Origin: JAUSKF01 sp964545345
Lineage (GTDB): Bacteria > Patescibacteriota > Minisyncoccia > UBA6257 > WO2-44-18
Assembly: GCA_964545345.1 (NCBI GenBank)
Contig: CAZJFE010000002.1
Coordinates: 1-46,171, forward strand
Length of the DNA: 46,171 nt
Direction of reading: 5' to 3'
In this document: piece after piece, positions 7,286 to 16,056 of the stretch
How the letters are laid out: each line of letters begins with the position of its first letter
Numbering within the stretch: the first letter of the stretch is position 1
Made by a program: the position numbers and the translations under genes
The notes under the pieces: model-generated
What the model saw: only the letters and a program-made list of their open reading frames with translations
Database searches by the model: none
What the model was told of the DNA's origin: nothing

Positions 7286-8248
7286 ATGCAAGACCCTAAA
7301 TCTATTCTAGTAACGGGCGCCGCGGGTTTTATCGCGGGAAACTTTATAAGAAAATTTCAGAAAGAACATCCCAAAACCGAGATTGCGGGACTAGATAACT
7401 TCTTTAACAGCACTTCGGAGGCCGTTCCAGCCGGCATTACCTTCTACGAGGGATCAATCCGGGACGAGGCGATGCTGGAAAAGATTTTTTCCAAGCACAA
7501 ACCGGAATATGTTTTTAATTTTGCGGCGATGTCTTATGTACCATTAAGTGTTGCAAAGCCAGTAGAAACCAGTGATGTGAATATCGTTGGAACGATCCTG
7601 GTTTTTAAGAAAGCCAGTGAGCATGGAGTGAAAAGGGTGATCCATTCCTCCACCTCCGCTATTGTCGGTACGGCCAAGCACTATCCTACTAATGAAAAAG
7701 ACAATCCACCGGATCCGTTGTCTCCATACGCCGCTCAGAAGCTTGCTTGCGAACCCTTCGCGAAGATTTTTGGAAATCTTTATGGGTTAGATGTGGTTTG
7801 TCTTAGGTATTTTAACGTCTTTGGTCCGGGCCAGTACGGCGTTTCTCCGTATTCAACGGTTATCTCTGCTTGGTTAGAGGCAATATATTTCCCCAAGAAT
7901 AAAAAAGCGGTTCTTTTCGGAGATGGTGAGAATCGCCGAGATTATTGTCATGTTGATGACGTCGTTGACGCTAACATCGGCGCCATGAAGTACGACGGAA
8001 AGTTTAATGGGGAAGTTTTCCATATTGGCACCGGTACTTATTTTTCTGTAAATAAAGTTTTAGAGATGATTGAGAAGATTACCGGCAAGCCCGTAAATCC
8101 GGATCGTCAGATGTCGAGGCCAGGAGATGCAAAAGATACTCTAGCGGATTATTCCAAAGCCAAGGAGTGGTTTGGTTATGAGCCGAAAGTAAGTTTTGAA
8201 GATGGTTTGAAGCGGACGATTGCCTGGTTTGAGCAGAGAAAAAAATAA
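7286..8248 (+). CDS. NAD-dependent sugar-nucleotide epimerase/dehydratase (extended SDR)
   Basis: 320 residues. Rossmann motif VTGAAGFIAGNFI at the N-terminus, NFAAMSYVP (~85), SSTSAIVG serine strand, YAAQK catalytic YxxxK (~148), RYFNVFGPGQYG, and RRDYCHVDDVV, all typical of UDP-glucose / UDP-GlcNAc 4-epimerase-like enzymes. It could equally be a 4,6-dehydratase or reductase acting on the GDP-heptose made upstream; the sequence does not decide this. The downstream gene starts three bases after its stop. Confidence 0.85.
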   Translation: MQDPKSILVTGAAGFIAGNFIRKFQKEHPKTEIAGLDNFFNSTSEAVPAGITFYEGSIRDEAMLEKIFSKHKPEYVFNFAAMSYVPLSVAKPVETSDVNIVGTILVFKKASEHGVKRVIHSSTSAIVGTAKHYPTNEKDNPPDPLSPYAAQKLACEPFAKIFGNLYGLDVVCLRYFNVFGPGQYGVSPYSTVISAWLEAIYFPKNKKAVLFGDGENRRDYCHVDDVVDANIGAMKYDGKFNGEVFHIGTGTYFSVNKVLEMIEKITGKPVNPDRQMSRPGDAKDTLADYSKAKEWFGYEPKVSFEDGLKRTIAWFEQRKK

Positions 8249-8251
8249 CCA

Positions 8252-9604
8252 GTGCGAACAATTTTTGTCACAATTTTTCAGGGCGCGGAAGCCAAAAATA
8301 TTCTGCGTACTGATGTATATAAGCATCTGATCGTCAATCCGGAGCTAAGGTTGGTTTTTTTGGCGGGCAATCAGGATCGGATTGATTATTACCGGAAAGA
8401 GTTCAACGCTCCGAATGTAGTTTATGAAGTAGCCGAGATGGGGAAAATGGGTTTTTGGAATCGATTTTTTTCCAATCTGAAATTCCACCTTTTAAATACG
8501 GAAACGGCGGATTTGCGGAGAGAAATGATTTTTGAGGAGACTCATAATCGCCGCCGTTATCGCATCAGCCGACTAGTTAACCGTGTTTTTGCCAGACCGA
8601 TAGTTCGGAAATTAGTTAGGTTATTAGATTACTTTTTAGTTCGCGATCAGTTTTTCGCCGCTCTATTTGATAAGTACGAACCCTCTTTAGTTTTTTGCGC
8701 GCATTTATTTGACGATCAGGAGACCCAGCTTTTGCGCGAGGCGAAGCGCCGAGGAGTTAAAACAATCGGTTTTGTGAACTCCTGGGATAAGATGACTGCT
8801 CGCGGTATCGTGCGTCTTTTACCGGACCGATTGGTTGTGTTTAATGAACTAGTGAAAGCGGAGGCAATTCGTTATGCCGATATGCCTGCCGGCAAAATAG
8901 TGATCGCCGGGATCCCACAATATGATTGGCATGTTAACTATCAACCTCTAAGCAAAGGAGAGTTTTTCCGTAAGAAGAATTTGGATGTCTCCAAAAAATT
9001 AGTGGTATACGCCCCGATGGGAAAAACTTTCAGCAATTCTGACTGGGACATAATTGATCTTTTGCATAATTGGATGGCGGATGGCCAAATCCGGAGCGCC
9101 CAGTTGATGGTGCGATTCCAACCCAATGATTTTTTTGATGAAGCAGAGATGCAGAAGCGTCCGTGGCTGATTTATGATCGTCCCGGTATCCGATTCTCCA
9201 AGGAACGCGGCGTTGATTGGGATATGAGCTTTGATGATATTCGCGGGCTGACTGACACCTTGGCCAACGCCGACTTATTTATTTGCTATGCCTCCAGCAT
9301 GAGTGTGGACGCGGCGGTTTTTGATAAACCGGTGATTAATATTGATTTTGAAGTCCGTCCGAAAGAATTGATGTCTAAATCGCCGACTTATTTTTATAAG
9401 ATGACGCATTATGCCAAAGCCGCGCGGACTGGAGGCATTCGCTATCCGGAGAGCAAGGAGGAATTTTTGAAGGATATTAATGATTATCTGGATAATCCGA
9501 AGCTGGATGATTTGGGCCGGCATAGATTGGTCGGGGAGCAATGCTGGAAATTGGATGGCCATTCCAGCGAACGGGTCGCCAAGATAATTTTAGAAAACGC
9601 TTAA
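8252..9604 (+). CDS. GT-B-fold transferase-like protein, surface polysaccharide
   Basis: 450 residues from GTG 8252. No assignment from a single motif, but the C-terminal half has the layout of GT-B enzymes: KLVVYAPMGKTF, then LMVRFQPNDFF, and a late donor-site segment LANADLFICYASSMSVDAAVFDKPVINIDFE, as in CDP-glycerol/polyol-phosphate transferases and related capsule glycosyltransferases. The N-terminal half has VFCAHLFDDQE and basic helices (RRRYRISRLVNRVFARP). It lies between an epimerase and the carrier-protein module, so transfer of an activated sugar or polyol phosphate in the cytoplasm is likely but unproven. Confidence 0.6.
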   Translation: MRTIFVTIFQGAEAKNILRTDVYKHLIVNPELRLVFLAGNQDRIDYYRKEFNAPNVVYEVAEMGKMGFWNRFFSNLKFHLLNTETADLRREMIFEETHNRRRYRISRLVNRVFARPIVRKLVRLLDYFLVRDQFFAALFDKYEPSLVFCAHLFDDQETQLLREAKRRGVKTIGFVNSWDKMTARGIVRLLPDRLVVFNELVKAEAIRYADMPAGKIVIAGIPQYDWHVNYQPLSKGEFFRKKNLDVSKKLVVYAPMGKTFSNSDWDIIDLLHNWMADGQIRSAQLMVRFQPNDFFDEAEMQKRPWLIYDRPGIRFSKERGVDWDMSFDDIRGLTDTLANADLFICYASSMSVDAAVFDKPVINIDFEVRPKELMSKSPTYFYKMTHYAKAARTGGIRYPESKEEFLKDINDYLDNPKLDDLGRHRLVGEQCWKLDGHSSERVAKIILENA

Positions 9605-9605
9605 A

Positions 9606-9953
9606 ATGAAAAGCATCGGAATAGACATTGTTGAAGTAAAAAGATTTCGAAATGTCCCATACAAAAAGGGCAGCGTTTTTTATTCCAAAATCTTCAGCGA
9701 TGCCGAAATCAAATATTGTTTATCTAAAGATGACCCCTACCCGCACTTCGCCGCGCGCTTCGCCGCGAAAGAAGCGGTTTTGAAGTGTTTGAAGAGCACA
9801 ATCTATAAAATAAAGGAGGTGGAGATTCTTAACGATAAGAAGGGCGTTCCGTTTGTCCGACTTCACGGTCGTAAGTCGTTAGTCGTTAGTCGTTTCTTGA
9901 TTTCGCTATCGCACACTAAAGATCAGGCCGCCGCCATCGCATTCTTACAATGA
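9606..9953 (+). CDS. acpS: Holo-[acyl carrier protein] synthase (phosphopantetheinyl transferase)
   Basis: 115 residues. AcpS family: GIDIVEVKRF at the N-terminus (Mg-binding Asp) and FAARFAAKEAVLKCL (~47-61, catalytic Glu and Lys), ending with LISLSHTKDQAAAIAFL. Residues GRKSLVVSRF before the last strand are encoded by a TAGTCGT heptamer repeat (9868-9895). It would load 4'-phosphopantetheine onto the carrier protein encoded at 11415. Its TGA overlaps the ATG of the adenylation gene (ATGA, 9950-9953). A dedicated AcpS beside a carrier protein and adenylation enzyme marks a self-contained module. Confidence 0.9.
   Translation: MKSIGIDIVEVKRFRNVPYKKGSVFYSKIFSDAEIKYCLSKDDPYPHFAARFAAKEAVLKCLKSTIYKIKEVEILNDKKGVPFVRLHGRKSLVVSRFLISLSHTKDQAAAIAFLQ
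9868..9895 (+). repeat. TAGTCGT heptamer repeat inside acpS
   Basis: Four near-identical units (GTCGTAA GTCGTTA GTCGTTA GTCGTTT) lie within the reading frame and keep it open. Confidence 0.75.
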
Positions 9954-11431
9954 TTAAATTAGTTCAAGAATATTTTTCGGAATCGGCTAGAAAATATCCT
10001 GACCATCCGGCGGTAGTTTTTGGCGAACGGCGCCCAACCTTCAGCGAGTTAGAGAAATCTTCTAATCAGTTCGCGAGGTTTTTGCGAGATAAGGGAGTTA
10101 GAAAGGGAGATCGGGTGGCTTTTTGTCTGTCGAAATCAGTTGAGGCCATTGAATCGATTTTGGGAATCTTGAAGGCTGATGCGGTTTATGTGCCACTCAA
10201 TGCAAAAGCTCCTAAGGCTCGGATGTCGCAGATCATTGAAGATGCCAGGCCCGCTTTAGTTATTTGCGATATGGATACTTCAAAGTTAGTCGGGGAGGTA
10301 AAGATTTTTAATATCCAGACCGACCGTTCTTCTATTTTGGGATTTGAAGATCGCGCCGTTGATTATCAAAATGCTGGTTCGGATCCGGCTTATATTCTAT
10401 ATACCTCCGGATCTACTGGCGTCCCGAAAGGCGTGATGATTACTCACGACAATATTATCAATGCTACCGATTGGGCGGTGGATGAATTCGGAATTTCTCA
10501 TGGTGACCGACTCTCTCAGCACCCACCCTTGTATTTTGATCTCTCCACCTTTGATTTGTATTGCGCTTTTAGCGCCGGAGCTACCTTGTTTCTAGTGCCG
10601 GAGTCGCTTTCAATCTTCCCCGGTCAGCTGATGAGATTCATTGAGGAGAACGAACTGACGATTTGGGACTCCGTGCCATCGGTGATGGTTTATTTGTCCA
10701 ATGCTGATGTTGTGAAGGCGGGAAGAATGCCGAGTGTTCGAAAGATATTTTTCAATGGAGAGGGTTTCCCGGCCCGGTTTCTAGCGGAGTGGATGAAAAC
10801 TTTTCCAGAAAAAGAATTTATTAATATGTATGGTCCAACCGAGACCACCGTGCAGTGTACTTTTTATCGCATTCCTGAACCGCCGCAAGATTTAACGAAG
10901 TTGGTTCCGATTGGGAAAGCTTGTCGCGGAGTGGAAGTTTTTGATGTTGAGGGAGAGTTGTACGTGGCTGGAAAGGGTGTCGGTAAGGGTTATTGGAATA
11001 ATTCCGAAAAGACCAAAGCGTCTTTTGTGCCTGACGCGCGTCCGGGGAAGTCGGGGTTGGTTTATAAAACCGGAGATTTAGTTAGTTTGCGCGAGGACGG
11101 CAATTACGAATTCATTGGCCGGAAAGATTTCCAGGTAAAGATTATGGGAAATCGGATAGAGTTGGGCGATGTTGAGGCAGCCCTACTGGCCCTGCCTTGC
11201 GTTGCTGAGGCGGCAGTAATTGCAGTGGCGGTGAATGAAACTGACGGAAGCGAAATGGTCGGCTTTGTTAAGCTCAAGGAGGCGCGAGAAGAATCATTGA
11301 TCAAAGCCGATTTAGCTAATTTGATCCCTAGTTATATGATCCCGGCAAAGATTGTAGTTCAAGATTTTTTGCCCAGAACTAGCACCGGCAAGGTGGATAG
11401 GAATAAATTAAAAGATGGATATAAAGTCTAA
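9950..11431 (+). CDS. Stand-alone amino-acid adenylation enzyme (DltA/NRPS A-domain-like)
   Basis: 493 residues, ANL superfamily. Core motifs: ILYTSGSTGVPKGV (phosphate loop, ~145-158), YFDLSTFDLYCAF (substrate pocket start), NMYGPTETT (~284), YKTGDLV (~363), FIGRKDFQVKIMGNRIELGDVE, and PRTSTGKVDRNKL with the late catalytic Lys near the C-terminus. There is no condensation or thioesterase domain. The FDLS pocket resembles D-alanyl carrier protein ligase, but the amino acid cannot be read reliably. With AcpS (4-base overlap) and the carrier protein (17-base overlap) it forms a three-gene module that should make an aminoacyl-thioester. Confidence 0.9.
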   Translation: MIKLVQEYFSESARKYPDHPAVVFGERRPTFSELEKSSNQFARFLRDKGVRKGDRVAFCLSKSVEAIESILGILKADAVYVPLNAKAPKARMSQIIEDARPALVICDMDTSKLVGEVKIFNIQTDRSSILGFEDRAVDYQNAGSDPAYILYTSGSTGVPKGVMITHDNIINATDWAVDEFGISHGDRLSQHPPLYFDLSTFDLYCAFSAGATLFLVPESLSIFPGQLMRFIEENELTIWDSVPSVMVYLSNADVVKAGRMPSVRKIFFNGEGFPARFLAEWMKTFPEKEFINMYGPTETTVQCTFYRIPEPPQDLTKLVPIGKACRGVEVFDVEGELYVAGKGVGKGYWNNSEKTKASFVPDARPGKSGLVYKTGDLVSLREDGNYEFIGRKDFQVKIMGNRIELGDVEAALLALPCVAEAAVIAVAVNETDGSEMVGFVKLKEAREESLIKADLANLIPSYMIPAKIVVQDFLPRTSTGKVDRNKLKDGYKV

Positions 11432-11654
11432 ACTCAAGGCATTTTTGGAAAAAGAAACCCAAAAGGAAATTTCCGATGATTCGGAGAATTTACTTGCATC
11501 TAACATTTTAGATTCTTTTTCTATGATTAAGATTATCGGCTTTGTGGAATCGGAATTAGGAATTAAGCCGAATATGGAGGAGCTAACACCGGATAATTTT
11601 AATTCCGTGGCAACCATCAGTCAGATGATTGAAAAATGGAAATCAGGAAAATAA
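11415..11654 (+). CDS. Acyl/peptidyl carrier protein
   Basis: 79 residues, acidic, four-helix pattern. The phosphopantetheine serine is in ILDSFSM (~residue 36; the usual motif is DSL, here DSF). Length matches free-standing carrier proteins. It overlaps the adenylation gene by 17 bases and the following GNAT gene by 19 bases. The most likely load is an amino acid from the upstream A-enzyme. A fatty-acid role is less likely because no elongation enzymes are present in this window. Confidence 0.88.
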   Translation: MDIKSKLKAFLEKETQKEISDDSENLLASNILDSFSMIKIIGFVESELGIKPNMEELTPDNFNSVATISQMIEKWKSGK

Positions 11655-12676
11655 AAAAATCAGAGTGGGAGAAACTGCAGGCCTTCAACGCGGCGGAATA
11701 TAAGGCCGACCATATTTTAACCAACAAAGTTTATTACGATTGGCAGTTTGACGCGCCTTGGAATTCGGATAAAGAAACTTATGAAACGCTGGGAATGTTT
11801 GACAGCAAGGGAAACTTAATCGGAACCTTCGGGCTTTTTTCCACGCCGCACAATCATCGCGGGACTATGATACTTGGGACTCAGCTTTGCAATTTGATTG
11901 TCAAAAAAGAGCTGCGCGCTTTGGGCTATGGATATCTTTTATTGGATAAAGCATCAACGGTCAACAAAATTACTATTGATCACACGATCAACGATTCGGC
12001 CTGGCCGATGTTTGAAAAGTCGGGTTGGCAGAAAGAAAATTTGAAGCGTTGGATTCACATTATCAAACCCGACAACGATCTTTACTCTCTCTCGGCTTCG
12101 GCGATCAAGCCGATTATGAAAAATGGCTGGCACTTTGATCAAGTTTCGCAATTTGGCGAAGAGATGGATGAATTTTGGAATCGCGCGAAGAAGCGCTACC
12201 CGATAACCCTTGAACGCACAGCGGAATATTTAAATTGGCGGTTCGCGAAGAACCCACTGGTGAAATATCTTATGTTTGTAGTTAAAGGCGAAGAGAAAAT
12301 TAGGGGATTGGTGGTTGCTCGGTCCGAGAGCGTCAAAAACGAGAAGGGGCCGCTGGGTGTGAAGGTATTGAGGATCATTGATCTCATAGTTGATGAAGAT
12401 GCCGAGGGATTTGCCTGCTCACGAATTGCCGAGTGCGCGCGCGAAAACAATTTTGATTTCGTGGAATATTTCTCTAGCGGCGCTTTTCACGATCAAGGAC
12501 TGGAGGCGGCCGGATTTGAGAATGGCAACAAGGGAATTTTCGCCCGTTTACCAATTTTGTTTAACCCGGTCAGCTTCAAGCGTACTCATTTGAATTTTGC
12601 CGTTAAAACTAAAGACAAAAAGGATCTTTCTGATTGGTACACAACCAAAGGTGGGGGTGATCAGGATCGGGCTTAA
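11636..12676 (+). CDS. GNAT-fold acyltransferase, possibly aminoacyl transferase
   Basis: 346 residues. The N-terminal part has GNAT features: MEIRKIKKSEWEKLQAFN, GNLIGTFGLFS, and LCNLIVKKELRALGYGYLLLDKA (acyl-CoA loop region, ~85-107), then MFEKSGWQKENLKRW. The C-terminal ~180 residues look like a second, degenerate GNAT-like half (RGLVVARS ... LRIIDLIVDEDAEGFACSRIAECARENNFDFVEYF), a two-lobed layout also seen in Fem-type peptidyltransferases. It overlaps the carrier protein gene by 19 bases, so a role in moving the carrier-bound group onto a sugar is an attractive inference. N-acetylation of a nonulosonate precursor is the alternative. Confidence 0.7.
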   Translation: MEIRKIKKSEWEKLQAFNAAEYKADHILTNKVYYDWQFDAPWNSDKETYETLGMFDSKGNLIGTFGLFSTPHNHRGTMILGTQLCNLIVKKELRALGYGYLLLDKASTVNKITIDHTINDSAWPMFEKSGWQKENLKRWIHIIKPDNDLYSLSASAIKPIMKNGWHFDQVSQFGEEMDEFWNRAKKRYPITLERTAEYLNWRFAKNPLVKYLMFVVKGEEKIRGLVVARSESVKNEKGPLGVKVLRIIDLIVDEDAEGFACSRIAECARENNFDFVEYFSSGAFHDQGLEAAGFENGNKGIFARLPILFNPVSFKRTHLNFAVKTKDKKDLSDWYTTKGGGDQDRA

Positions 12677-12681
12677 TCTCA

Positions 12682-12711
12682 TTGACCAAGAGCTTATTTT
12701 AAGGTTATATA
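12682..12711 (+). promoter_or_regulatory. Promoter of the neuC operon
   Basis: TTGACC at 12682-12687 and TATATA at 12706-12711 with an 18-base spacer. The expected start site is only about six bases before the ATG at 12724. Confidence 0.65.
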
Positions 12712-12723
12712 TAGGTACTTTTG

Positions 12724-13896
12724 ATGAGTAAACTATCTAAGCCTAAACGGAAAATTTGCTTCCCAATTATGAGCCGTATCCACTACGCGCGGCAGAAGCA
12801 TTTAATGGGCTTGATCCAAAAAAGTTCCAAGTTGGATCTTCAGCTGGTGGTAGGCGGATCGGTTTTGCTGGATAAGCACGGTGAGCGGTTTTTGCCGGCA
12901 ATGGCGGAAGCCGGTTTTAACGTTAACGAAACTTTATTCAACGTGATTGACGGCGGCAATCATATCGCCATGGCGAAGACCTCCGGCCTCGCCGCCCTGG
13001 AATTTTCCAACTCACTTTATAAATTAAATCCCGATATTGTTTTGATTCGCGGCGACCGCTTTGAACAATTAGCGTTGGCGATGGTAGCGGCCTATTTAAA
13101 TAAAACCATTGCCCACATTGAAGGCGGTGATCTGACCGGTACGATTGATGAAAGTGTTCGGCACGCTATTACAAAACTCGCGCATGTTCATTTTGTGACC
13201 AACGAAGACGCCCGCAAGAGGGTAATTCAAATGGGTGAGAATCCCCGCATGGTTTTCAATGTCGGATCGCCCGATGTGGAGTTCGCGGCTCTAGTAGATA
13301 AGAAAAACGATGGCCGAGCCGTTAATAAAAGTGGTATGGGTTATGAAATTGATGTGAATAAGCAATTTCTGATGGTGATGCAGCACCCGGTGACGACCGA
13401 AAAAAATAACCGGAAGAATTTTGAAGAAACTTTGAAGGCGGTGGACGCGTTGAATCTGCCGACTGTTTGGTTTTGGCCGAACAGCGATGCCGGTACTAAC
13501 GAAATTTCTAAAGCGATCCGTGTTTATCGCGAGCATGGGAAGTTGAAGAATAAAAAAATTCGTTTTGTTACTGATCTTTTGCCGGATGATTTTATCGCGT
13601 TGTTACGCAGAGCGAGCGTGATGATCGGCAATTCCTCCGCGGGGATCAAAGAGTCTTCTTATTTAGGAGTACCGGTAGTGAATGTCGGCACACGTCAGGC
13701 CAACCGTTTGCGATCGGAGAACGTTGCTGATGCAGGGTACAAAGCTGATGTGATCAAGAAAGCCATTCAGAAGCAGTTAACTCATGGAGCGTATAAAAAA
13801 TCCGATCTTTACTACAAGGCCGGCTCCAGCCGGAAAATTGTTGAGGTTCTATCAAAGATAAAACTTAATCCGCAGAAAAAGTTTTACACCATTTAA
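12724..13896 (+). CDS. neuC: UDP-N-acetylglucosamine 2-epimerase, hydrolysing (NeuC/LegG family)
   Basis: 390 residues from ATG 12724. Hallmarks: VLIRGDRFEQLALAMVAA (~103-120), HIEGGDLTGTIDESVRHAITKLAHVHF (~133 on; shown here only as family signature), GSPDVE (~182), MQHPVTTE, and the nucleotide-site loop IGNSSAGIKESSYLGVPVVNVGTR. The family releases UDP and forms a 2-epimerised hexosamine, the first committed step to sialic or legionaminic acids. With neuA directly downstream and neuB at 18945 the pathway to a CMP-nonulosonate is complete. Whether the product is Neu5Ac or a diamino sugar cannot be told from sequence. Confidence 0.9.
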   Translation: MSKLSKPKRKICFPIMSRIHYARQKHLMGLIQKSSKLDLQLVVGGSVLLDKHGERFLPAMAEAGFNVNETLFNVIDGGNHIAMAKTSGLAALEFSNSLYKLNPDIVLIRGDRFEQLALAMVAAYLNKTIAHIEGGDLTGTIDESVRHAITKLAHVHFVTNEDARKRVIQMGENPRMVFNVGSPDVEFAALVDKKNDGRAVNKSGMGYEIDVNKQFLMVMQHPVTTEKNNRKNFEETLKAVDALNLPTVWFWPNSDAGTNEISKAIRVYREHGKLKNKKIRFVTDLLPDDFIALLRRASVMIGNSSAGIKESSYLGVPVVNVGTRQANRLRSENVADAGYKADVIKKAIQKQLTHGAYKKSDLYYKAGSSRKIVEVLSKIKLNPQKKFYTI

Positions 13897-14621
13897 TGGC
13901 AAAAATTTTGGGAGTTATCACCGCGCGGGGTGGCTCTAAGGGAATCCCGGGTAAAAACATTAAGCCGCTGTTAGGTAAGCCGTTAATCGCTTACACGATT
14001 GAAGCCGCCAAAGCATCAAGCGTGGTTGATCGTTTGATTCTTTCTACCGACGATCTGGAAATTGCTGAAGTGGCGAAGCAATACGGTTGTGAGGTCCCAT
14101 TTATTCGTCCAGCTGACATCGCCGACGATAAAGCCGCGCATTTACCGGTATTGCAACACGCGATTAAAGCTTTGAAAGAAAAGGACGGTTATGAGCCGGA
14201 CTATGTTTTGTTGCTCCAACCGACCTCTCCGGCCCGGCAATCCTTTCATATCAAGGAAGCCGTGGAGTTGATAGAGAAAAGCGGCGCGGATTCCGTTTTG
14301 AGCGTGGCGGAAATCCCGGAGAATTTTCATTACAAGAAAGCGATGGCCGTTAATGAAGATGGAGTTTTGCGGTTAGTTAAGGATTCCGGGCCAATTTATA
14401 ACCGAGTGGCCCGTCGCCAAGATTTGGAAAAAAACTACTGGAGCGTTGGTTCTATTTATCTTTTCAAAACTAGTTTGTTGTTTGATCAGGTAAAGCCGAA
14501 TTTTTATGGCGAAAAAACTATGCCCTACGTGATAGACGCGAAGTATGTCGTGGATATTAATGTTCCCGCGGATTGGGAAGTGGCCGAAAAAGTGATCAAA
14601 CGACTAACGACTAACGACTAA
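13896..14621 (+). CDS. neuA: CMP-nonulosonate (sialic acid) cytidylyltransferase
   Basis: 241 residues. N-terminal nucleotide signature ITARGGSKGIPGKNIKPLLGKPLIAYTI, STDDLEIA, FIRPADIADDKA, LLQPTSPAR, and the C-terminal DINVPADWEVAE typical of the family. It activates a nonulosonic acid with CTP. Start ATG shares one base with the neuC stop (TAATG). The last residues (RLTTND) and the stop are encoded by a CGACTAA repeat that runs into the next start, so the natural C-terminus may have been replaced. Confidence 0.92.
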   Translation: MAKILGVITARGGSKGIPGKNIKPLLGKPLIAYTIEAAKASSVVDRLILSTDDLEIAEVAKQYGCEVPFIRPADIADDKAAHLPVLQHAIKALKEKDGYEPDYVLLLQPTSPARQSFHIKEAVELIEKSGADSVLSVAEIPENFHYKKAMAVNEDGVLRLVKDSGPIYNRVARRQDLEKNYWSVGSIYLFKTSLLFDQVKPNFYGEKTMPYVIDAKYVVDINVPADWEVAEKVIKRLTTND

Positions 14622-14626
14622 CGACT
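14601..14626 (+). repeat. CGACTAA heptamer repeat between neuA and the dehydrogenase gene
   Basis: Nearly four perfect tandem units of CGACTAA (reverse complement TTAGTCG) span the neuA stop codon and end directly at ATG 14627. Confidence 0.85.
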
Positions 14627-15562
14627 ATGAAAATTTTAATTACCGAGCCGCAGGATTATTCCAAGAAAGCTGTTGAGATGTATAAATCTCACGGCGATGT
14701 GGTTTTAGGTGGTGAGCCGGACGCGGAGACGGGGGTGATAGCGATTCGGTTAAAACACAAGATTGATAAGAGCTGGATGGATAAAATGCCGAATTTAAAA
14801 ATTATTGCTTCACCAACTACCGGATTGAATCACATAGATATCGCCGAGGCGGAGAAGCGGGGCATTAAATTGATCACTTTACGTGGACATACCGACTTTT
14901 TGGATAAGATCACTTCTACCGCCGAAGAAACTTTGGGATTGATACTGGCTCTAGTTCGCAAGATTCCGCAAGCGCACGAGCATGTTAAGGGCGGAGGATG
15001 GAATCGCGACGCTTTCCGAGGTTATCAGTTGGCCGGTCAAACACTCGGCATATTAGGATTGGGTCGGCTTGGTCGGATGGTGGCGCGTTATGCAAAATCA
15101 ATGGACATGAAAGTAGTCGCCGCTGATCCCGGTATTACCGGAGAGGAAATGAGCAAGCAAGGAGTAACAAAAGTTAGCCACGAAGAATTATTCAAAAATT
15201 CCGACATTCTTTCTTTGCACGTGATGTTGACCGATAATACTAAGAATTTAGTGAAAGAGGGAGATTTGAAGTTAATGAAGCCGTCGGCTTTGTTAGTGAA
15301 TACGGCTCGGGCGGAAATTATGGAAAAGGGAGCTTTAGAAAAAGCATTGAGAGAAAAATGGATCGCCGGGGCGGCGGTAGATGTGATGTGGGACGAAGAG
15401 GGTAGTGGCGCGCATTTGGCCAAGAGTGAACTCTGGGATATGGCAAAAAGCGGTCAGCATAATTTGATTATCGTTCCGCATATCGGGGGCGCCACTTATG
15501 ACGCCATGCAAATCACCGAAGAATTTATCGCCGATTTAGTGAAAAAAGAATTAACAAAGTAA
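14627..15562 (+). CDS. D-isomer-specific 2-hydroxyacid dehydrogenase
   Basis: 311 residues. Family features: NAD motif LGILGLGRLGRMVARYAKSM (~141-160), NTARAEIM with the substrate Arg (~224), a conserved Glu in VMWDEEG, and the catalytic His in VPHIGGATYDA (~284). It interconverts a 2-hydroxyacid and a 2-keto acid with NAD(P)H. It lies between neuA and a cupin gene (1-base overlap with the latter), so it may act on a keto-acid sugar or its precursor, but this is inference. A second paralogue of this family (SerA, 33023) is in the window. Confidence 0.87.
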   Translation: MKILITEPQDYSKKAVEMYKSHGDVVLGGEPDAETGVIAIRLKHKIDKSWMDKMPNLKIIASPTTGLNHIDIAEAEKRGIKLITLRGHTDFLDKITSTAEETLGLILALVRKIPQAHEHVKGGGWNRDAFRGYQLAGQTLGILGLGRLGRMVARYAKSMDMKVVAADPGITGEEMSKQGVTKVSHEELFKNSDILSLHVMLTDNTKNLVKEGDLKLMKPSALLVNTARAEIMEKGALEKALREKWIAGAAVDVMWDEEGSGAHLAKSELWDMAKSGQHNLIIVPHIGGATYDAMQITEEFIADLVKKELTK

Positions 15563-15990
15563 TGAATAATTGCGTTTTAGTTCGCAAGGAAGATATTGAT
15601 AAAACTTTAGCGACGGCGCCGGTTCAGGGGAAAAAATTACTGGAGCCATTGAAATCTTTGGCGGCGGCCAACAAAATGCCGCTGAATATTTTGGAAGATA
15701 AAGAAGTTTTGAGTAACGACGCGGAAGTCCATATGCATGAGGCGGATTTGTGGCTTTGCTTGGAAGGGGAGGTGAAATTTATTTATGGCGGCGAGATGGC
15801 GGACCCCTGGTTTAAGAAGAATGCCGACGGCAGCGAAGATCAGCGCGAGATTAAAGCAAAATCAATTCGCGGCGGTACTGAATCGGTATTAAAACCGGGC
15901 GACTGGCTCTGGGTTCCCGCCGGACAGCCACACCAGCATTTGTGCGAAGGCACTGCTAGGTTAGCGATCATTAAAGTCCCGAAGGTGTAG
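15562..15990 (+). CDS. Cupin-domain protein
   Basis: 142 residues. A single conserved beta-barrel cupin: motif 1 EVHMHEADLWLCLEGEVKF (His, His, Glu metal ligands, ~55-73) and motif 2 GDWLWVPAGQPHQHL (~113-127). The ligands are intact, so it should bind a metal. Overlaps the dehydrogenase stop by one base. Possible roles are isomerisation or epimerisation of a keto sugar, or a dioxygenase-like activity; no specific function recognised. Confidence 0.75.
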   Translation: MNNCVLVRKEDIDKTLATAPVQGKKLLEPLKSLAAANKMPLNILEDKEVLSNDAEVHMHEADLWLCLEGEVKFIYGGEMADPWFKKNADGSEDQREIKAKSIRGGTESVLKPGDWLWVPAGQPHQHLCEGTARLAIIKVPKV

Positions 15991-16006
15991 ACATTCGGGA
16001 CTTTTT
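15973..16006 (+). terminator. Intrinsic terminator at the end of the cupin gene
   Basis: AGTCCCGAA and TTCGGGACT pair across a short loop and are followed by TTTTT. The hairpin includes the cupin stop codon. Confidence 0.88.
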
Positions 16007-16010
16007 GTTC

Positions 16011-16016
16011 TATAAT
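16011..16016 (+). promoter_or_regulatory. -10 box for the membrane protein gene at 16057
   Basis: Consensus TATAAT, immediately after the terminator T-run. The leader carries a strong AAGGAGGAG ribosome site before GTG 16057. Confidence 0.6.
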
Positions 16017-16056
16017 CTTCGCGGTTGTTTCAAAACTCTTTCTAAGGAGGAGCGTC

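Noticed and set aside
9950..12676. Complete non-ribosomal peptide synthesis or D-alanylation (dlt) operon
   Set aside because: There is no condensation or thioesterase domain and no DltB (MBOAT) or DltD gene in the window, so only activation and carrier steps are supported.
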